From positions 1-64,000 of the forward strand of contig CALJVL010000013.1 in assembly GCA_937773775.1 (NCBI GenBank): a stretch of 64,000 nt of DNA, read 5' to 3'. Positions 48,479 to 58,504 of the stretch are shown here, in pieces. Numbering within the stretch: the stretch's first letter is position 1; every line of letters starts with the position of its first letter. The DNA is from an uncultured Flavobacterium sp. Lineage in GTDB: Bacteria > Bacteroidota > Bacteroidia > Flavobacteriales > Flavobacteriaceae. The notes beneath the pieces were generated by a model. The model made no database searches. It saw only the letters and a program-made list of their open reading frames with translations, and was not told the origin of the DNA. The position numbers and the translations under genes were made by a program.

Positions 48479-48551
48479 TTGCAAAAAATTTAATTTTTCC
48501 TTTTATGGAGCTACAAATTTAAGCTTTCAAAATGGAATAAAATCATAATAC

Positions 48552-50462
48552 ATGCTTAATATACACAATTTATCTGTCTCGTTTGGCGGCTCTTATTTAT
48601 TTGAAGAAGTTACCTTTCGGTTAGGTACTGGGGACCGCGTGGGTCTTGTAGGTAAAAATGGTGCAGGTAAATCGACCATGCTCAAAATTTTGGCAAAAGA
48701 CTTTGCTCCGGATTCCGGCAGTATTGCCCAAGAGAAGGAAGTGCGAATGGGTTTTTTACGGCAAGACATCGATTTTGAGCAGGGTAGAACCGTGCTTGAA
48801 GAAGCCTACGAAGCATTTGTTGATATTAAAGTTGTAGAGAAAAAGCTAGAGGAAATCAACCATTTGTTGGTGACTCGAACAGATTATGAAAGTGACGAAT
48901 ACAGTCAAATTATTGAAGATTTATCTGACTACACCCATCGATTTGAATTATTAGGAGGGTATAACTATGTGGGTGATACAGAGAAAATACTTCTAGGATT
49001 AGGTTTTAAGAGAGAAGTGTTCAACAATCAGACAGAAACTTTTTCAGGTGGTTGGAGAATGCGAATTGAATTGGCCAAACTGTTATTGCAGGCGAATGAT
49101 GTGTTACTACTGGATGAGCCTACCAACCACCTTGATATTGAAAGTATCATTTGGCTAGAGAGTTTCTTGCGTAATTATATAGGTGTCGTAGTAATTGTTT
49201 CTCACGATAAGATGTTTTTAGACAATGTGACTAATAGAACAATCGAAATTTCCCTAGGTAAGGCTTATGATTTCAACAAACCCTATTCCCAATATTTAGA
49301 ATTACGACATGAAATTCGTGAAAAACAATTGGCTACCCAGAAAAATCAAGCTAAAAAAATTGAGGAAACTGAAAAGCTGATTGAAAAGTTTCGTGCCAAA
49401 GCTTCCAAAGCTTCCATGGCACAATCAATGATAAAAAAGTTGGATAAAATCGATCGTATCGAAGTCGATGAAGATGATAATTCTGTGATGAATATTTCTT
49501 TTCCAATTTCTAAAGTACCTGGTCGTGTAGTCATAGAAGCTGAAAAAGTAACCAAAAGTTATGGTGATAAGACTATTTTGAAAGACATCTCTCTTTTAGT
49601 TGAACGCGGAAGTAAAATTGCTTTTGTTGGGCAAAACGGACAAGGAAAGTCGACCTTTATCAAAGCGATTGTTAATGAATTTGAATACGAAGGAGATATA
49701 AAATTAGGGCACAATGTTCAGGTTGGTTATTTTGCCCAAAACCAGGCAGAATATCTTGATGGAGAGATTACCTTGCTTCAAACAATGGAAGATGCAGCAA
49801 CAGACACTAACCGTTCGAAGGTGCGCGACATGTTAGGCTCATTCCTCTTTCGTGGCGATGATGTTGAGAAAAAGGTAAAAGTCCTTTCTGGAGGCGAAAG
49901 GAATCGTCTAGCGCTCTGTAAATTGCTTTTGCAGCCTATCAACGTATTAGTTATGGATGAGCCTACCAATCACTTGGATATTAAATCCAAAAATGTTTTA
50001 AAAACTGCTTTGCAAAAATACGAAGGCACGCTTTTGTTAGTTTCTCACGACAGGGATTTTCTTCAGGGAATGTCAAATATTGTATACGAATTCAGAAATC
50101 AAAAAATAAAAGAATACTTAGGTGACGTTAATTATTTCCTGGAACAACGCAACTTGGAAAACATGCGTGAAGTGGAGAAAAAAGATGCGTTAAAAGCTTC
50201 GGTATCTCCAAAAGAGAGTAACAAAGCCTCATACGAAGAACAAAAGAAAGGCAAAGCTTTGCAGAATCGCTTGAGCAAAATTGAAAGTCAGATCAAGCAA
50301 CTTGAGAAAGATATTCAGAATGACGACAAAATGCTGGCCTCAAGTTATAATAAACATATTGAAGATGCTTCTTTCTTTAAGGCATACAATAAAAAGAAAG
50401 CGGAATTGGATAAGTTTCTCTCTGACTGGGAACTGGTACAAGAGGAAATTGACAACGCTTAA
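48552..50462 (+). CDS. ABC-F family ATPase
   Basis: A 636-residue soluble protein with two ABC domains: GLVGKNGAGKSTMLKIL and FVGQNGQGKSTFIKAI as Walker A, FSGGWRMRIELAKLLL and LSGGERNRLALCKLLL as signatures, and LLLDEPTNHLDIES and LVMDEPTNHLDIKS as Walker B. The linker between domains is Lys/Glu-rich, and a C-terminal coiled coil (about residues 555-636) is present, as in Uup. ABC-F proteins act on the ribosome; some give antibiotic protection. Housekeeping type is likely. Confidence 0.93.
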   Translation: MLNIHNLSVSFGGSYLFEEVTFRLGTGDRVGLVGKNGAGKSTMLKILAKDFAPDSGSIAQEKEVRMGFLRQDIDFEQGRTVLEEAYEAFVDIKVVEKKLEEINHLLVTRTDYESDEYSQIIEDLSDYTHRFELLGGYNYVGDTEKILLGLGFKREVFNNQTETFSGGWRMRIELAKLLLQANDVLLLDEPTNHLDIESIIWLESFLRNYIGVVVIVSHDKMFLDNVTNRTIEISLGKAYDFNKPYSQYLELRHEIREKQLATQKNQAKKIEETEKLIEKFRAKASKASMAQSMIKKLDKIDRIEVDEDDNSVMNISFPISKVPGRVVIEAEKVTKSYGDKTILKDISLLVERGSKIAFVGQNGQGKSTFIKAIVNEFEYEGDIKLGHNVQVGYFAQNQAEYLDGEITLLQTMEDAATDTNRSKVRDMLGSFLFRGDDVEKKVKVLSGGERNRLALCKLLLQPINVLVMDEPTNHLDIKSKNVLKTALQKYEGTLLLVSHDRDFLQGMSNIVYEFRNQKIKEYLGDVNYFLEQRNLENMREVEKKDALKASVSPKESNKASYEEQKKGKALQNRLSKIESQIKQLEKDIQNDDKMLASSYNKHIEDASFFKAYNKKKAELDKFLSDWELVQEEIDNA

Positions 50463-50646
50463 TAAAAAATGAATGAGTAAGGATCTATTACCGGCTTTTT
50501 ATTGGAAGCTTTCCAGCCTCATCCCGTTTCTACATTTTAAAAACGAGCTTCCTAAGTAGCTATTTTTACGCAAGAAATACAATGAGGCTAAGAAAAAGTT
50601 TTCATTTCCATCCAGACTATTGTTCTTAAATGTTCTAGGTTAAATT

Positions 50647-51618
50647 TTATTGCGCAATTAGGCCTATCTTTTTAGAATGAGATATAGCTTCCGAGCTATC
50701 TTTAAAGTAACATACTGCAATATCCATCGTTTGAAGGTTTTTCATCGCCTTGGTAACTTTTTCTTTTTTATTATGGCCGGTTTGCCTTATATAAATGGCT
50801 TTTACAGTTAAAGGAAAAATTTTGCTGATGGCTTCATACAAAAAAGGATCGTATTGTGAATCATCACCAATCAGGATATACTTTAAATTGGGATAAAATT
50901 CCAATATATGTTTTATTTTGTCGAATTTATGATTGTGACCGCCTCTATCTGTCCAAAAGAAATTAGTAAGACTTGTTTTTATATCTTTTAACAAAAAAAC
51001 TGCTTTGGGTAGTTGGTGAATTTCTGTAAACGTCACTAAAAACCGATACAGATTCCATTCACTGCTGGAAACATAGAAAAAAGCATTTAATTCTCCTTTC
51101 TCGCTTCTTCCTGCCGAACTTAAAGCTTGAAAATGAGGAACCACATCTTCAAATACTTTTCTGGAGTTTACGTTTCTGAACAGTAAATAATATAATTTTT
51201 TTAACGGATTGATGGTGTAGGAAATCAAGAAAGTATCGTCAATATCAGATATGATTCCTAAATTACCTTTATGTGGACGTATGTAACTTTCTTTAGTTGC
51301 GATAGTGTTATTTTCGTGCATTATACTGACCTCATAATCATTCCAACCATAGGTATTGTTTTGGTCTAGAGGAATGCAAAATTTAAAGTAGCCATCAACT
51401 AATGTTTTCGTATGGATTTTAATACCATTATGCGTCAAATAGACATCGGCATTTGAATGTGTCTTCATACGAAACATACTAATAATTGAACTCGCATTTT
51501 TAAAATTTTTGTCTAGAAAATCGTAATCTTTAGTTTTGGTTGGTTTGAAAACATGGCCCATCACAATCAGTTCCTGCTCATTTGCATATCCTCTGTATAA
51601 TTTTAAAATAGGTTTCAT
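50647..51618 (-). CDS. App1-type phosphatidate phosphatase domain protein
   Basis: A 323-residue protein of the App1/DUF2183 family (HAD fold). The catalytic motif LGIISDIDDTFLISYTIN holds the DxDxT pair, and LIGDDSQYDPFLY is motif IV. The N-terminal 115 residues form the beta-rich App1 N-domain (GYANEQELIVMGHVF). Yeast App1 dephosphorylates phosphatidic acid. It faces, head to head, a diacylglycerol-kinase-family gene 65 bases away. Confidence 0.85.
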   Translation of the reverse strand: MKPILKLYRGYANEQELIVMGHVFKPTKTKDYDFLDKNFKNASSIISMFRMKTHSNADVYLTHNGIKIHTKTLVDGYFKFCIPLDQNNTYGWNDYEVSIMHENNTIATKESYIRPHKGNLGIISDIDDTFLISYTINPLKKLYYLLFRNVNSRKVFEDVVPHFQALSSAGRSEKGELNAFFYVSSSEWNLYRFLVTFTEIHQLPKAVFLLKDIKTSLTNFFWTDRGGHNHKFDKIKHILEFYPNLKYILIGDDSQYDPFLYEAISKIFPLTVKAIYIRQTGHNKKEKVTKAMKNLQTMDIAVCYFKDSSEAISHSKKIGLIAQ

Positions 51619-51683
51619 TTTGTTAATTACTTTTGAAGTACGCTGAAAATTAATTATTTTTAATCAATAAACGAAATATAAGC

Positions 51684-52565
51684 TTGAAAAAGAATGTAAT
51701 AATGATTGCTAATCCTGTATCAGGAGGTATTGATAAATCAGAAATTATCCAAGCCGCAGCTAATTTCGCTGTTAAGGAGAATGTGAACTTGGTTTTATAC
51801 GAAACTTCAGTTGATAACGATACTGCCAAAATCAAGGCGCTGTATAAAGAGTTTACACCAGAGCGCATTATTGTCGCCGGGGGTGATGGTACTATAAAGT
51901 TAGTGGCCGAAGCATTGGAAAGCGAAGATTTTATATTAGGAATATTACCCGCTGGATCATCCAATGGATTGGCTACAGACCCTGGCTTGCCTAAAGCTAT
52001 CGAAGACAATTTGCCAATTGCTTTTCATAATGCTTTTTTGGAAATGGATGTGATAATCGTTAATGGGAAGAAGAGTCTGCATTTAAGCGATTTGGGACTC
52101 AATGCTACACTCATTAAAAACTATCATGAAGGTTCCATGCACGGAAGGTGGTATTATGCGTTGCAGGCTTTTAAGACATTAATAGATACGGATGTCGATT
52201 TTTCTGCGACGATATCTTGTAATAATGAGCTTACGGAGTATCAGGCGCGAATGATTGTGATAGCAAATTCAAAGAAATATGGAACGGGTGTTGTTATTAA
52301 TCCGAAAGGAGTTATGAATGACGGAAAGTTTGAGATTATAATCTTGAAAAATCTAGATTTATTTGTTTTTGGAAAAATAATTACAGGAAACATGCCCATG
52401 GAGTCAGAGGACATTACCATTATTTCAACTGATAAAGCAACTATCAAAACAAATTTCCCTGTTAGTTTTCAAATGGATGGGGAGTATTACGATGCTGAAA
52501 CAGAATTTAATATTGACTTGGCTCCAAAAAAGTTGAAAGCTGCTATTCCGAAACGTTTTTTCTAA
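51684..52565 (+). CDS. Diacylglycerol/lipid kinase family protein
   Basis: A 293-residue DagK/YegS-type lipid kinase. The motif IMIANPVSGGIDKSE, ERIIVAGGDGTIKLVAEAL and ILPAGSSNGLATD (GSxN of the family), plus MIVIANSKKYGTGVVINP, are intact. A TTG start at 51684 gives KKNVIMIANP, the family start; the next ATG at 51702 would lose the first strand. It overlaps the convergent gene at 52562 by 4 bases. Confidence 0.88.
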   Translation: MKKNVIMIANPVSGGIDKSEIIQAAANFAVKENVNLVLYETSVDNDTAKIKALYKEFTPERIIVAGGDGTIKLVAEALESEDFILGILPAGSSNGLATDPGLPKAIEDNLPIAFHNAFLEMDVIIVNGKKSLHLSDLGLNATLIKNYHEGSMHGRWYYALQAFKTLIDTDVDFSATISCNNELTEYQARMIVIANSKKYGTGVVINPKGVMNDGKFEIIILKNLDLFVFGKIITGNMPMESEDITIISTDKATIKTNFPVSFQMDGEYYDAETEFNIDLAPKKLKAAIPKRFF

Positions 52566-53713
52566 TTTTTAAAAGGATTGCGCTCTTGCCATTCAATTTT
52601 AGGCTCAAAATAGCTGAAGGTTTTTGAAACAAGTAGATTGATCAGAGGGTTGCTGTGTTTAATGAGTCCATACATGTGAATTGGTTTTGCGCCGACAGAG
52701 CTTTTGATCTCTAGAGCCGTCCTAGCAAAAACAATACGTTTGTGTCCTTTATTGATGGAATAACCAATCATATCGTACAGCATATTCAGATACAGCATTT
52801 TTTCACGTTGATACTTCTCATCATAACCGAGGAAGTAAGTGTCTATGTCATTTCCGTTTTTTATCAATGTATTGAAGCCTATTAATTCTTCTCCTACAAA
52901 ATACCCATAAAAAAGGAAGTTGTCTTTTAATGATTTTTTAAAAATAATAAAATGATTGTCAGGCAAATAGAAAGTGTTAAATGGTGCGTTTTTAGCCACA
53001 TTCATATATAATTGGTAGATTCTTGAATTGTATGTTGTGATTTCGTCAAGTGATAATTTCTTTTTCGAAATGCCATCTGCTTTTTTGCGAGCCCTTTTGT
53101 ACTGATCTCTGTATTTTTTGTTGTTGTCAAGGATATAATCGTCAAAAGTTGTCCAGGACTCTTTAATCTGAAAAACCATATTAGGCTGAGTGGTAAATTT
53201 ATAGAACGATTTGAATTGCGGAATGTCAAATGGCTCTATTTCAGATTTGGAAAAATCTTTAAAAATGGACAGGTGTATCTGTTTTCCGTTGCTGTTAAAA
53301 ATTTTCTTTAACTCTTCTGCAACTGTTTTTAACAAAATCATTCCTTCTGATCTAGGTAATTTTTCACTGAAACAATAGCCGTTTTGGCCAGTTAACATAT
53401 TGTTCCCCATCACTAAGACATTAGAGCTGAAATATTTGAAGACGATTTCACGAACCTTTGTTTTTAGGCAATGATCGCGTTCTCCAAAAGAATGAACATC
53501 ACGTAAATCGATATACTGAGATAAAGCCAAACCAACCAATTCTTCATCAAGAAATAGACCTATGAACTGACAAGCCATATTTTTCGGAGCCGCGTCTTGT
53601 AATACTGTCAAATAATCTTTGGAAAGAAAGATGTTATTTATTGCTAAAGAATCCCAGGCAGAAGGAACGTCTTTCACATCGGAATAAATTTTAAAGGAAA
53701 AAGCTGAGTTCAA
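52562..53713 (-). CDS. GNAT-fold acyltransferase-like protein
   Basis: A 383-residue soluble protein. Its C-terminal half (about 175-350) looks like a GNAT domain of the peptidogalycan/BioF2-like acetyltransferase type: YKFTTQPNMVF, FDDYILDNNKKYRDQYKRARKKA and a strand-helix FLFYGYFVGEELIGFNTLIKN. The substrate is unknown. The frame begins with ATG at 53713, with MNSAFSFKIYSDVKDVPSAWD a natural start. Confidence 0.7.
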   Translation of the reverse strand: MNSAFSFKIYSDVKDVPSAWDSLAINNIFLSKDYLTVLQDAAPKNMACQFIGLFLDEELVGLALSQYIDLRDVHSFGERDHCLKTKVREIVFKYFSSNVLVMGNNMLTGQNGYCFSEKLPRSEGMILLKTVAEELKKIFNSNGKQIHLSIFKDFSKSEIEPFDIPQFKSFYKFTTQPNMVFQIKESWTTFDDYILDNNKKYRDQYKRARKKADGISKKKLSLDEITTYNSRIYQLYMNVAKNAPFNTFYLPDNHFIIFKKSLKDNFLFYGYFVGEELIGFNTLIKNGNDIDTYFLGYDEKYQREKMLYLNMLYDMIGYSINKGHKRIVFARTALEIKSSVGAKPIHMYGLIKHSNPLINLLVSKTFSYFEPKIEWQERNPFKN

Positions 53714-53807
53714 TAGATAAGGAAATTAATATTTGTCAAAATTACCATATTAACTTAAAATAGGGAAGGATTGAACCAATTTTAATTAACTTTAAAAAAA
53801 AGAAAAT

Positions 53808-54086
53808 ATGGACATTTACAATAATGAAACAGCTCAGCCTATTTTAGAAGATTTGAAAGATTGGACTTTTAACGAGAAAGGAATTGAAAAGAAGTTTGTT
53901 TTTAAAAATTTCAGTGACTCGTTGGGTTTTATAGTACAAGTGGGACTTTTGGCAGAAAAGCAAGGTCATCATCCTGAATTGTTCAATGTATACAATAAAG
54001 TCAACATACGTTTGTCAACCCATGATGCCGATGGAGTTACCGATAAAGATTTTGATCTTGCAAAAGCGATAGAAAAGCTTATATAA
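53808..54086 (+). CDS. 4a-hydroxytetrahydrobiopterin dehydratase
   Basis: Pterin-4a-carbinolamine dehydratase (PhhB/DCoH family), which recycles the pterin cofactor. A 92-residue protein, somewhat short, with the signature EKQGHHPELFNVYNKVNIRLSTHDADGVT and its His-His-Pro and second His. Starts MDIYNNETAQPILEDLKDW. No phenylalanine hydroxylase gene is in the window, so the pathway is inferred. Transcribed alone. Confidence 0.9.
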   Translation: MDIYNNETAQPILEDLKDWTFNEKGIEKKFVFKNFSDSLGFIVQVGLLAEKQGHHPELFNVYNKVNIRLSTHDADGVTDKDFDLAKAIEKLI

Positions 54087-54586
54087 TAACGGGGTGGCTG
54101 GGGTTAACTATTTATACTATACCTTGTAATAAATTGGTCCTCCCATTATCAATACACCAACGATTCAAAAGCTTTCGTTTATTGTTTTATCTAAAAGGGA
54201 TCGTTAGCGCCGATAATTAGATGCGCTACAAAAAATTGGTCGCAAAGATATTAGGCATAATGCGTTTTTAGGTTCTGAAATTTAGGCCTTGTACCATGTG
54301 CAGGGTCATCCCTGTTTATTTCGTTAAAATTGTAGAAAAACTTCATTCGGCATCAGTTAAATCATAATAGTTTGGTTTAACTGATGTTAGTACTTGGTAT
54401 TAAAATCTGATGCCCAAAATGTTAGATTTAAAGCTTGGAAAACAGTTACAAGATGTTAGCTCTTTAACATTATTGTAGGATAAACACCCTTTTATTTATA
54501 TAAATAGTGTAGTTCATCGATTAAGTTTGCTGATAAACTCCATTGTTAGTACATTTAATTAACCGAAATTGTAAAGTAACTCACTC
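54087..54586. other. Long intergenic region with two inverted repeats
   Basis: No gene supported. A small stem TAGCGC/GCGCTA lies at 54205-54228, and a perfect 11-bp inverted repeat (CATCAGTTAAA / TTTAACTGATG) at 54351-54386 with a 14-base loop and no T run. It precedes the LRR protein gene. Confidence 0.5.
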
Positions 54587-55441
54587 ATGAAAAATTTATT
54601 CACTTTTGCTTTAACCGTTTTAGCGTCATTTACGATGATGGCTGATGTTTCCTTTTCAGATAAAGCGGTGCTACTAAAACTGTATGAAGCCACTAATGGT
54701 GAAAACTGGACAACAAAATGGGACTTATCCTCTCCTGTTTCTACTTGGTATGGTATCGAACTAGACGGTGATAAAGTTATTGCAATAAGATTGGCAAATA
54801 ATAATTTGATGGGGGAGATTCCTGCCGAAATTACAAACCTTGTAAATCTGCAAGAATTAAATTTGCATAAAAATAGTTTGTCTGGTACTATTCCTTCAGC
54901 ATTACAAAACTTAAAAGAATTAAAGACCTTAGATCTTTCCTTTAATAAATTAGCGGGAGTGATACCAATTTCAATTTGCGAAATGGATAGTCTTCAAGAC
55001 TTGGAACTTTACATGAATAGGATTTCGGGTGAGTTACCTGCTCAAATAGGTAAACTGCAAAACTTAGTGACGCTGGTAGTTTTTAACAATGAAATTGAAG
55101 GCCAAATTCCAAGCTCTCTTTATGAAATAAAGAAATTGAAAACATTATTGTTAAATAGCAATAAATTGGTTGGTAAATTAAGTCCTGATGTGGCCAATTT
55201 AGAAATGTTGGAAAATCTTAGTTTATTTGAAAACAATATGGTCGGTCAAGTTCCATTTGGATTGGAGAATTTGAGTAATTTAAAAGAGATGAATATTTCG
55301 TACAATATGTTTAGTGGTCTAACTTCAAGAAGACTGGCAATGTTAGATACTTTAAATATGACGATGTTAAATGATGAAGGGATTGCTGTCTTAATGAATG
55401 TGTCTATGGAAGTAGAAAGACCAGTGGTATCAGAAGACTAG
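54587..55441 (+). CDS. Secreted leucine-rich repeat protein
   Basis: A 284-residue protein with an N-terminal signal (KNLFTFALTVLASFTMMA). An LRR cap (ENWTTKWDLSSPVSTWYGIEL) is followed by about seven plant-type repeats of the form LxxLxLxxNxLxGxIPxxIxxL (residues 60-240). No C-terminal T9SS CTD motif or anchor is visible. Probably an exported or surface-exposed protein-binding scaffold. The partner is unknown. Confidence 0.8.
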   Translation: MKNLFTFALTVLASFTMMADVSFSDKAVLLKLYEATNGENWTTKWDLSSPVSTWYGIELDGDKVIAIRLANNNLMGEIPAEITNLVNLQELNLHKNSLSGTIPSALQNLKELKTLDLSFNKLAGVIPISICEMDSLQDLELYMNRISGELPAQIGKLQNLVTLVVFNNEIEGQIPSSLYEIKKLKTLLLNSNKLVGKLSPDVANLEMLENLSLFENNMVGQVPFGLENLSNLKEMNISYNMFSGLTSRRLAMLDTLNMTMLNDEGIAVLMNVSMEVERPVVSED

Positions 55442-55531
55442 CATTACTAGAATACTCTAGAAATTTGGATCGACATAAATACTTTAGTTGTTCTAAAATA
55501 AGTTAATGTTTTTAATAAGTTTAGTTAGTTT

Positions 55532-55566
55532 AAACCCGTTTTGCTTCCGCAGCACGGGTTTTTTTT
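55532..55566 (+). terminator. Terminator after LRR gene
   Basis: Arms AAACCCGT and ACGGGTTT around an 18-base loop, then eight T. Confidence 0.85.
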
Positions 55567-55645
55567 ATGGGAAAGAATGACTAATACTTATTAGTAGGAA
55601 ATAGTTAAATGCAAAAAGCCTCATATCTCTATGAAGCTTTATTAG

Positions 55646-55718
55646 TAGCGGGAACTGGACTCGAACCAGTGACCTTCGGGTTATGAGCCCGACGAGCTGC
55701 CTACTGCTCTATCCCGCG
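55646..55718 (-). tRNA. tRNA-fMet (initiator), anticodon CAT, copy 1
   Basis: A 73-base cloverleaf. The anticodon loop CTCATAA lies on a TCGGG/CCCGA stem with three G-C pairs, and position 1 (C) cannot pair with position 72 (T). Both mark an initiator tRNA. No encoded CCA. Identical to the copy at 55753. Confidence 0.93.
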
Positions 55719-55752
55719 ATGTGCGTTTGTAATTTTAATAAAATTAACTTAG

Positions 55753-55825
55753 TAGCGGGAACTGGACTCGAACCAGTGACCTTCGGGTTATGAGCCCGAC
55801 GAGCTGCCTACTGCTCTATCCCGCG
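55753..55825 (-). tRNA. tRNA-fMet (initiator), anticodon CAT, copy 2
   Basis: Identical in sequence to the copy at 55646-55718, 34 bases apart. Initiator features are the same: C1-T72 mismatch and GGG/CCC anticodon stem. Confidence 0.93.
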
Positions 55826-55914
55826 TTGTTTCGGCTGCAAAGGTACAACGAAATTTGGCATTTGCAACAAAAATTTTAAAAAATGTTTTCTTTTTTCTAT
55901 TGAGTTGATATAAC

Positions 55915-55922
55915 TACCTTTG
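55915..55922 (+). promoter_or_regulatory. -7 promoter element of era
   Basis: TACCTTTG, a perfect TAnnTTTG match, 20 bases before the era ATG. Confidence 0.5.
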
Positions 55923-55942
55923 CAAATTAAATACTATAATAC

Positions 55943-56824
55943 ATGTCACATAAAGCCGGTTTTGTAAATATCATAGGAAACCCAAACGTTGGGAAGTCAA
56001 CATTAATGAATGCCTTTGTAGGGGAAAGGTTGTCAATCATTACGTCCAAAGCACAGACAACACGCCATAGAATCCTTGGGATTGTGAATGGCGAAGATTT
56101 TCAAATGATTTTATCTGATACACCTGGAATCATCAAGCCAGCATACGAAATGCAAGCGTCCATGATGAACTTTGTCAAGTCCGCCTTCGAAGATGCCGAT
56201 ATATTGATTTACATGGTGGAGATAGGAGAGCAAGATTTGAAAGACGAAGCTTTTTTTAACAAAATAATACATGCCAAAATTCCAGTGCTCTTATTATTGA
56301 ATAAGATAGATATTTCAAATCAGGAGAAATTAGAAGAGCAAGTAGCGTTCTGGGCTGAAAAAGTACCTAATGCTGAAATTTTTCCGATATCTGCTTTGCA
56401 GAATTTTAATGTTCCTGAAGTTTTTCAAAGAATAATTTCTCTTTTGCCAGAATCACCAGCTTATTATCCAAAAGATCAATTAACAGACAAGCCAGAGCGT
56501 TTTTTCGTTAATGAAACCATTCGTGAGAAAATCTTATTGAATTACAGCAAAGAAATTCCTTATGCGGTAGAAATTGTTACGGAAGAGTTTTTTGAAGACG
56601 AAAACATCATTAGAATCCGTTCTTTGATAATGGTGGAGCGCGAAACCCAAAAAGGAATTATAATTGGCCACAAAGGAGCTGCGCTAAAAAAAGTAGGGAT
56701 GGATGCTCGTGCCGATTTAGAGAGATTCTTTGGGAAACAAATACATATTGAGCTGTACGTTAAGGTGAATAAAAACTGGAGAAGTAATGTGAATATGTTG
56801 AAACGATTTGGATATAATCAATAG
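55943..56824 (+). CDS. era: GTPase Era
   Basis: Ribosome assembly GTPase for 30S maturation. A 293-residue protein with a TrmE-Era-EngA GTPase domain ([28 protein letters not shown]) and a C-terminal KH domain ending with IGHKGAALKKVGMDARADLERFFG and GYNQ. Complete. Confidence 0.97.
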   Translation: MSHKAGFVNIIGNPNVGKSTLMNAFVGERLSIITSKAQTTRHRILGIVNGEDFQMILSDTPGIIKPAYEMQASMMNFVKSAFEDADILIYMVEIGEQDLKDEAFFNKIIHAKIPVLLLLNKIDISNQEKLEEQVAFWAEKVPNAEIFPISALQNFNVPEVFQRIISLLPESPAYYPKDQLTDKPERFFVNETIREKILLNYSKEIPYAVEIVTEEFFEDENIIRIRSLIMVERETQKGIIIGHKGAALKKVGMDARADLERFFGKQIHIELYVKVNKNWRSNVNMLKRFGYNQ

Positions 56825-56871
56825 TCTTCTTTAGCGATAGATTCTTTTGTGAGATCGCAGAAGAAACTTAG

Positions 56872-56912
56872 AAAGTTCTCATATAACCTCCTTTAGGTTA
56901 TATGGGAACTTT
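56872..56912 (+). terminator. Terminator after era
   Basis: Arms AAAGTTCTCATATAACC and GGTTATATGGGAACTTT (one mismatch), then T run. Confidence 0.9.
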
Positions 56913-57064
56913 TATGTTCAATTCAGTTAGCATTATTTGAGGATTTTCTTATCGTATTAAAATAGCTGTCGAGTTCTTTCAACTGATGACGACCTTATTT
57001 CCTGAGTAGACATCAATTTTTTTACTCTATTCAGTATAAGGTATGAGCTAATATAGTAAAACAA

Positions 57065-57094
57065 TTGATATTTACGCTTTTTATTCTACCTTTG
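57065..57094 (+). promoter_or_regulatory. der promoter
   Basis: TTG at 57065-57067, 19 bases, TACCTTTG at 57087-57094: a textbook Bacteroidetes promoter, with the ATG 22 bases further. Confidence 0.7.
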
Positions 57095-57116
57095 CAGAAT
57101 ATTTGAAATTAGGATT

Positions 57117-58427
57117 ATGAATAACATTGTTGCCATTGTAGGCAGACCAAACGTAGGAAAATCGACCCTTTTTAATCGATTGATACAGAGAAGAGAAGCG
57201 ATAGTAGATTCAGTTTCGGGAGTAACTCGTGACAGGAACTACGGAAAAAGTGAATGGAATGGAAAGGAATTTTCTGTAATCGATACGGGAGGTTATGTAC
57301 GTGGGTCAGATGACGTTTTTGAAGGCGAAATCCGTAAGCAAGTAGAATTAGCTATCGATGAAGCAGATGTTATCATATTTGTAGTTGATGTTGAGGAAGG
57401 TATTACCCCAATGGATGATACTGTTGCAAGACTGTTGCGTAAAGTGAAGAAGCCTGTTTTACTTGCCGTAAACAAGGTGGATAACGCTATGCGTGAGAAA
57501 GATGCCATTGAGTTTTACAACCTAGGATTAGGTGAATATTATACTTTTGCTAGTATTTCAGGTAGCGGAACTGGAGACTTATTAGATGCATTAATCTTGT
57601 CATTTCCTATTAAACCAGAACCAACGCAAGAAGAAATTGAATTGCCGCGTTTTGCTGTTGTAGGACGTCCTAACGCAGGTAAATCAAGTTTTATAAATGC
57701 TTTAATTGGTAAAGACCGTTATATTGTAACAGATATTGCAGGAACTACCAGGGATTCGATTGATACAAAATTTGACCGTTTTGGTTTCGAATTTAATCTA
57801 GTGGATACAGCAGGGATTCGCCGTAAAGCAAAAGTAAAGGAAGATTTGGAGTTTTACTCTGTAATGCGTTCCGTACGTGCAATTGAACATTCAGATATCT
57901 GTATCTTGATTATCGATGCCACTCGTGGATTTGAAGGTCAGGATCAAAGTATTTTCTGGTTGGCCGAAAAAAATAGAAAAGGGGTTGTGATTCTAGTTAA
58001 CAAATGGGATTTGGTCGAAAAGGAGACTATGTCAACAAGAGACTATGAAGAAAAAATCAGAGAAGAACTAATGCCATTTACGGATGTGCCAATTCTTTTC
58101 GTATCTGCATTAACAAAACAACGATTACTAAAAGCACTTGAAGCTACAGTAAAAGTGTTCGAAAGTAGACAGCAACGCATTGCTACATCAAAATTCAACG
58201 AATACATGTTGAAAGTAATTGAAGCTTACCCTCCACCAGCTACAAAAGGAAAATATGTAAAAATTAAATATTGCATGCAGTTGCCTACGAAAACACCACA
58301 ATTTGTGTTTTTTGCGAATATGCCGCAATATGTAAAAGAGCCTTACAAGCGTTACCTAGAAAATAAAATTAGAGACAACTGGGACTTTTCAGGAGTGCCA
58401 ATTGATATTTATATTAGGGAAAAATAG
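57117..58427 (+). CDS. der: GTPase Der (EngA)
   Basis: Double-GTPase for 50S ribosome assembly. A 436-residue protein with two GTPase domains ([16 protein letters not shown] and [21 protein letters not shown] and [15 protein letters not shown] and NKWD) and a C-terminal KH-like domain ending with [18 protein letters not shown]. Complete. Confidence 0.98.
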   Translation: MNNIVAIVGRPNVGKSTLFNRLIQRREAIVDSVSGVTRDRNYGKSEWNGKEFSVIDTGGYVRGSDDVFEGEIRKQVELAIDEADVIIFVVDVEEGITPMDDTVARLLRKVKKPVLLAVNKVDNAMREKDAIEFYNLGLGEYYTFASISGSGTGDLLDALILSFPIKPEPTQEEIELPRFAVVGRPNAGKSSFINALIGKDRYIVTDIAGTTRDSIDTKFDRFGFEFNLVDTAGIRRKAKVKEDLEFYSVMRSVRAIEHSDICILIIDATRGFEGQDQSIFWLAEKNRKGVVILVNKWDLVEKETMSTRDYEEKIREELMPFTDVPILFVSALTKQRLLKALEATVKVFESRQQRIATSKFNEYMLKVIEAYPPPATKGKYVKIKYCMQLPTKTPQFVFFANMPQYVKEPYKRYLENKIRDNWDFSGVPIDIYIREK

Positions 58428-58450
58428 TTTTATTCCTGTCCTTATTTTAG

Positions 58451-58489
58451 AAAGTTTATTGAGTTAGTGATAACTCGATAAACTTTTTT
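58451..58489 (+). terminator. Terminator after der
   Basis: Arms AAAGTTTATTGAGTTA and TAACTCGATAAACTTT (one mismatch), then T run. Confidence 0.88.
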
Positions 58490-58504
58490 ACATTTATAAG
58501 AAAA

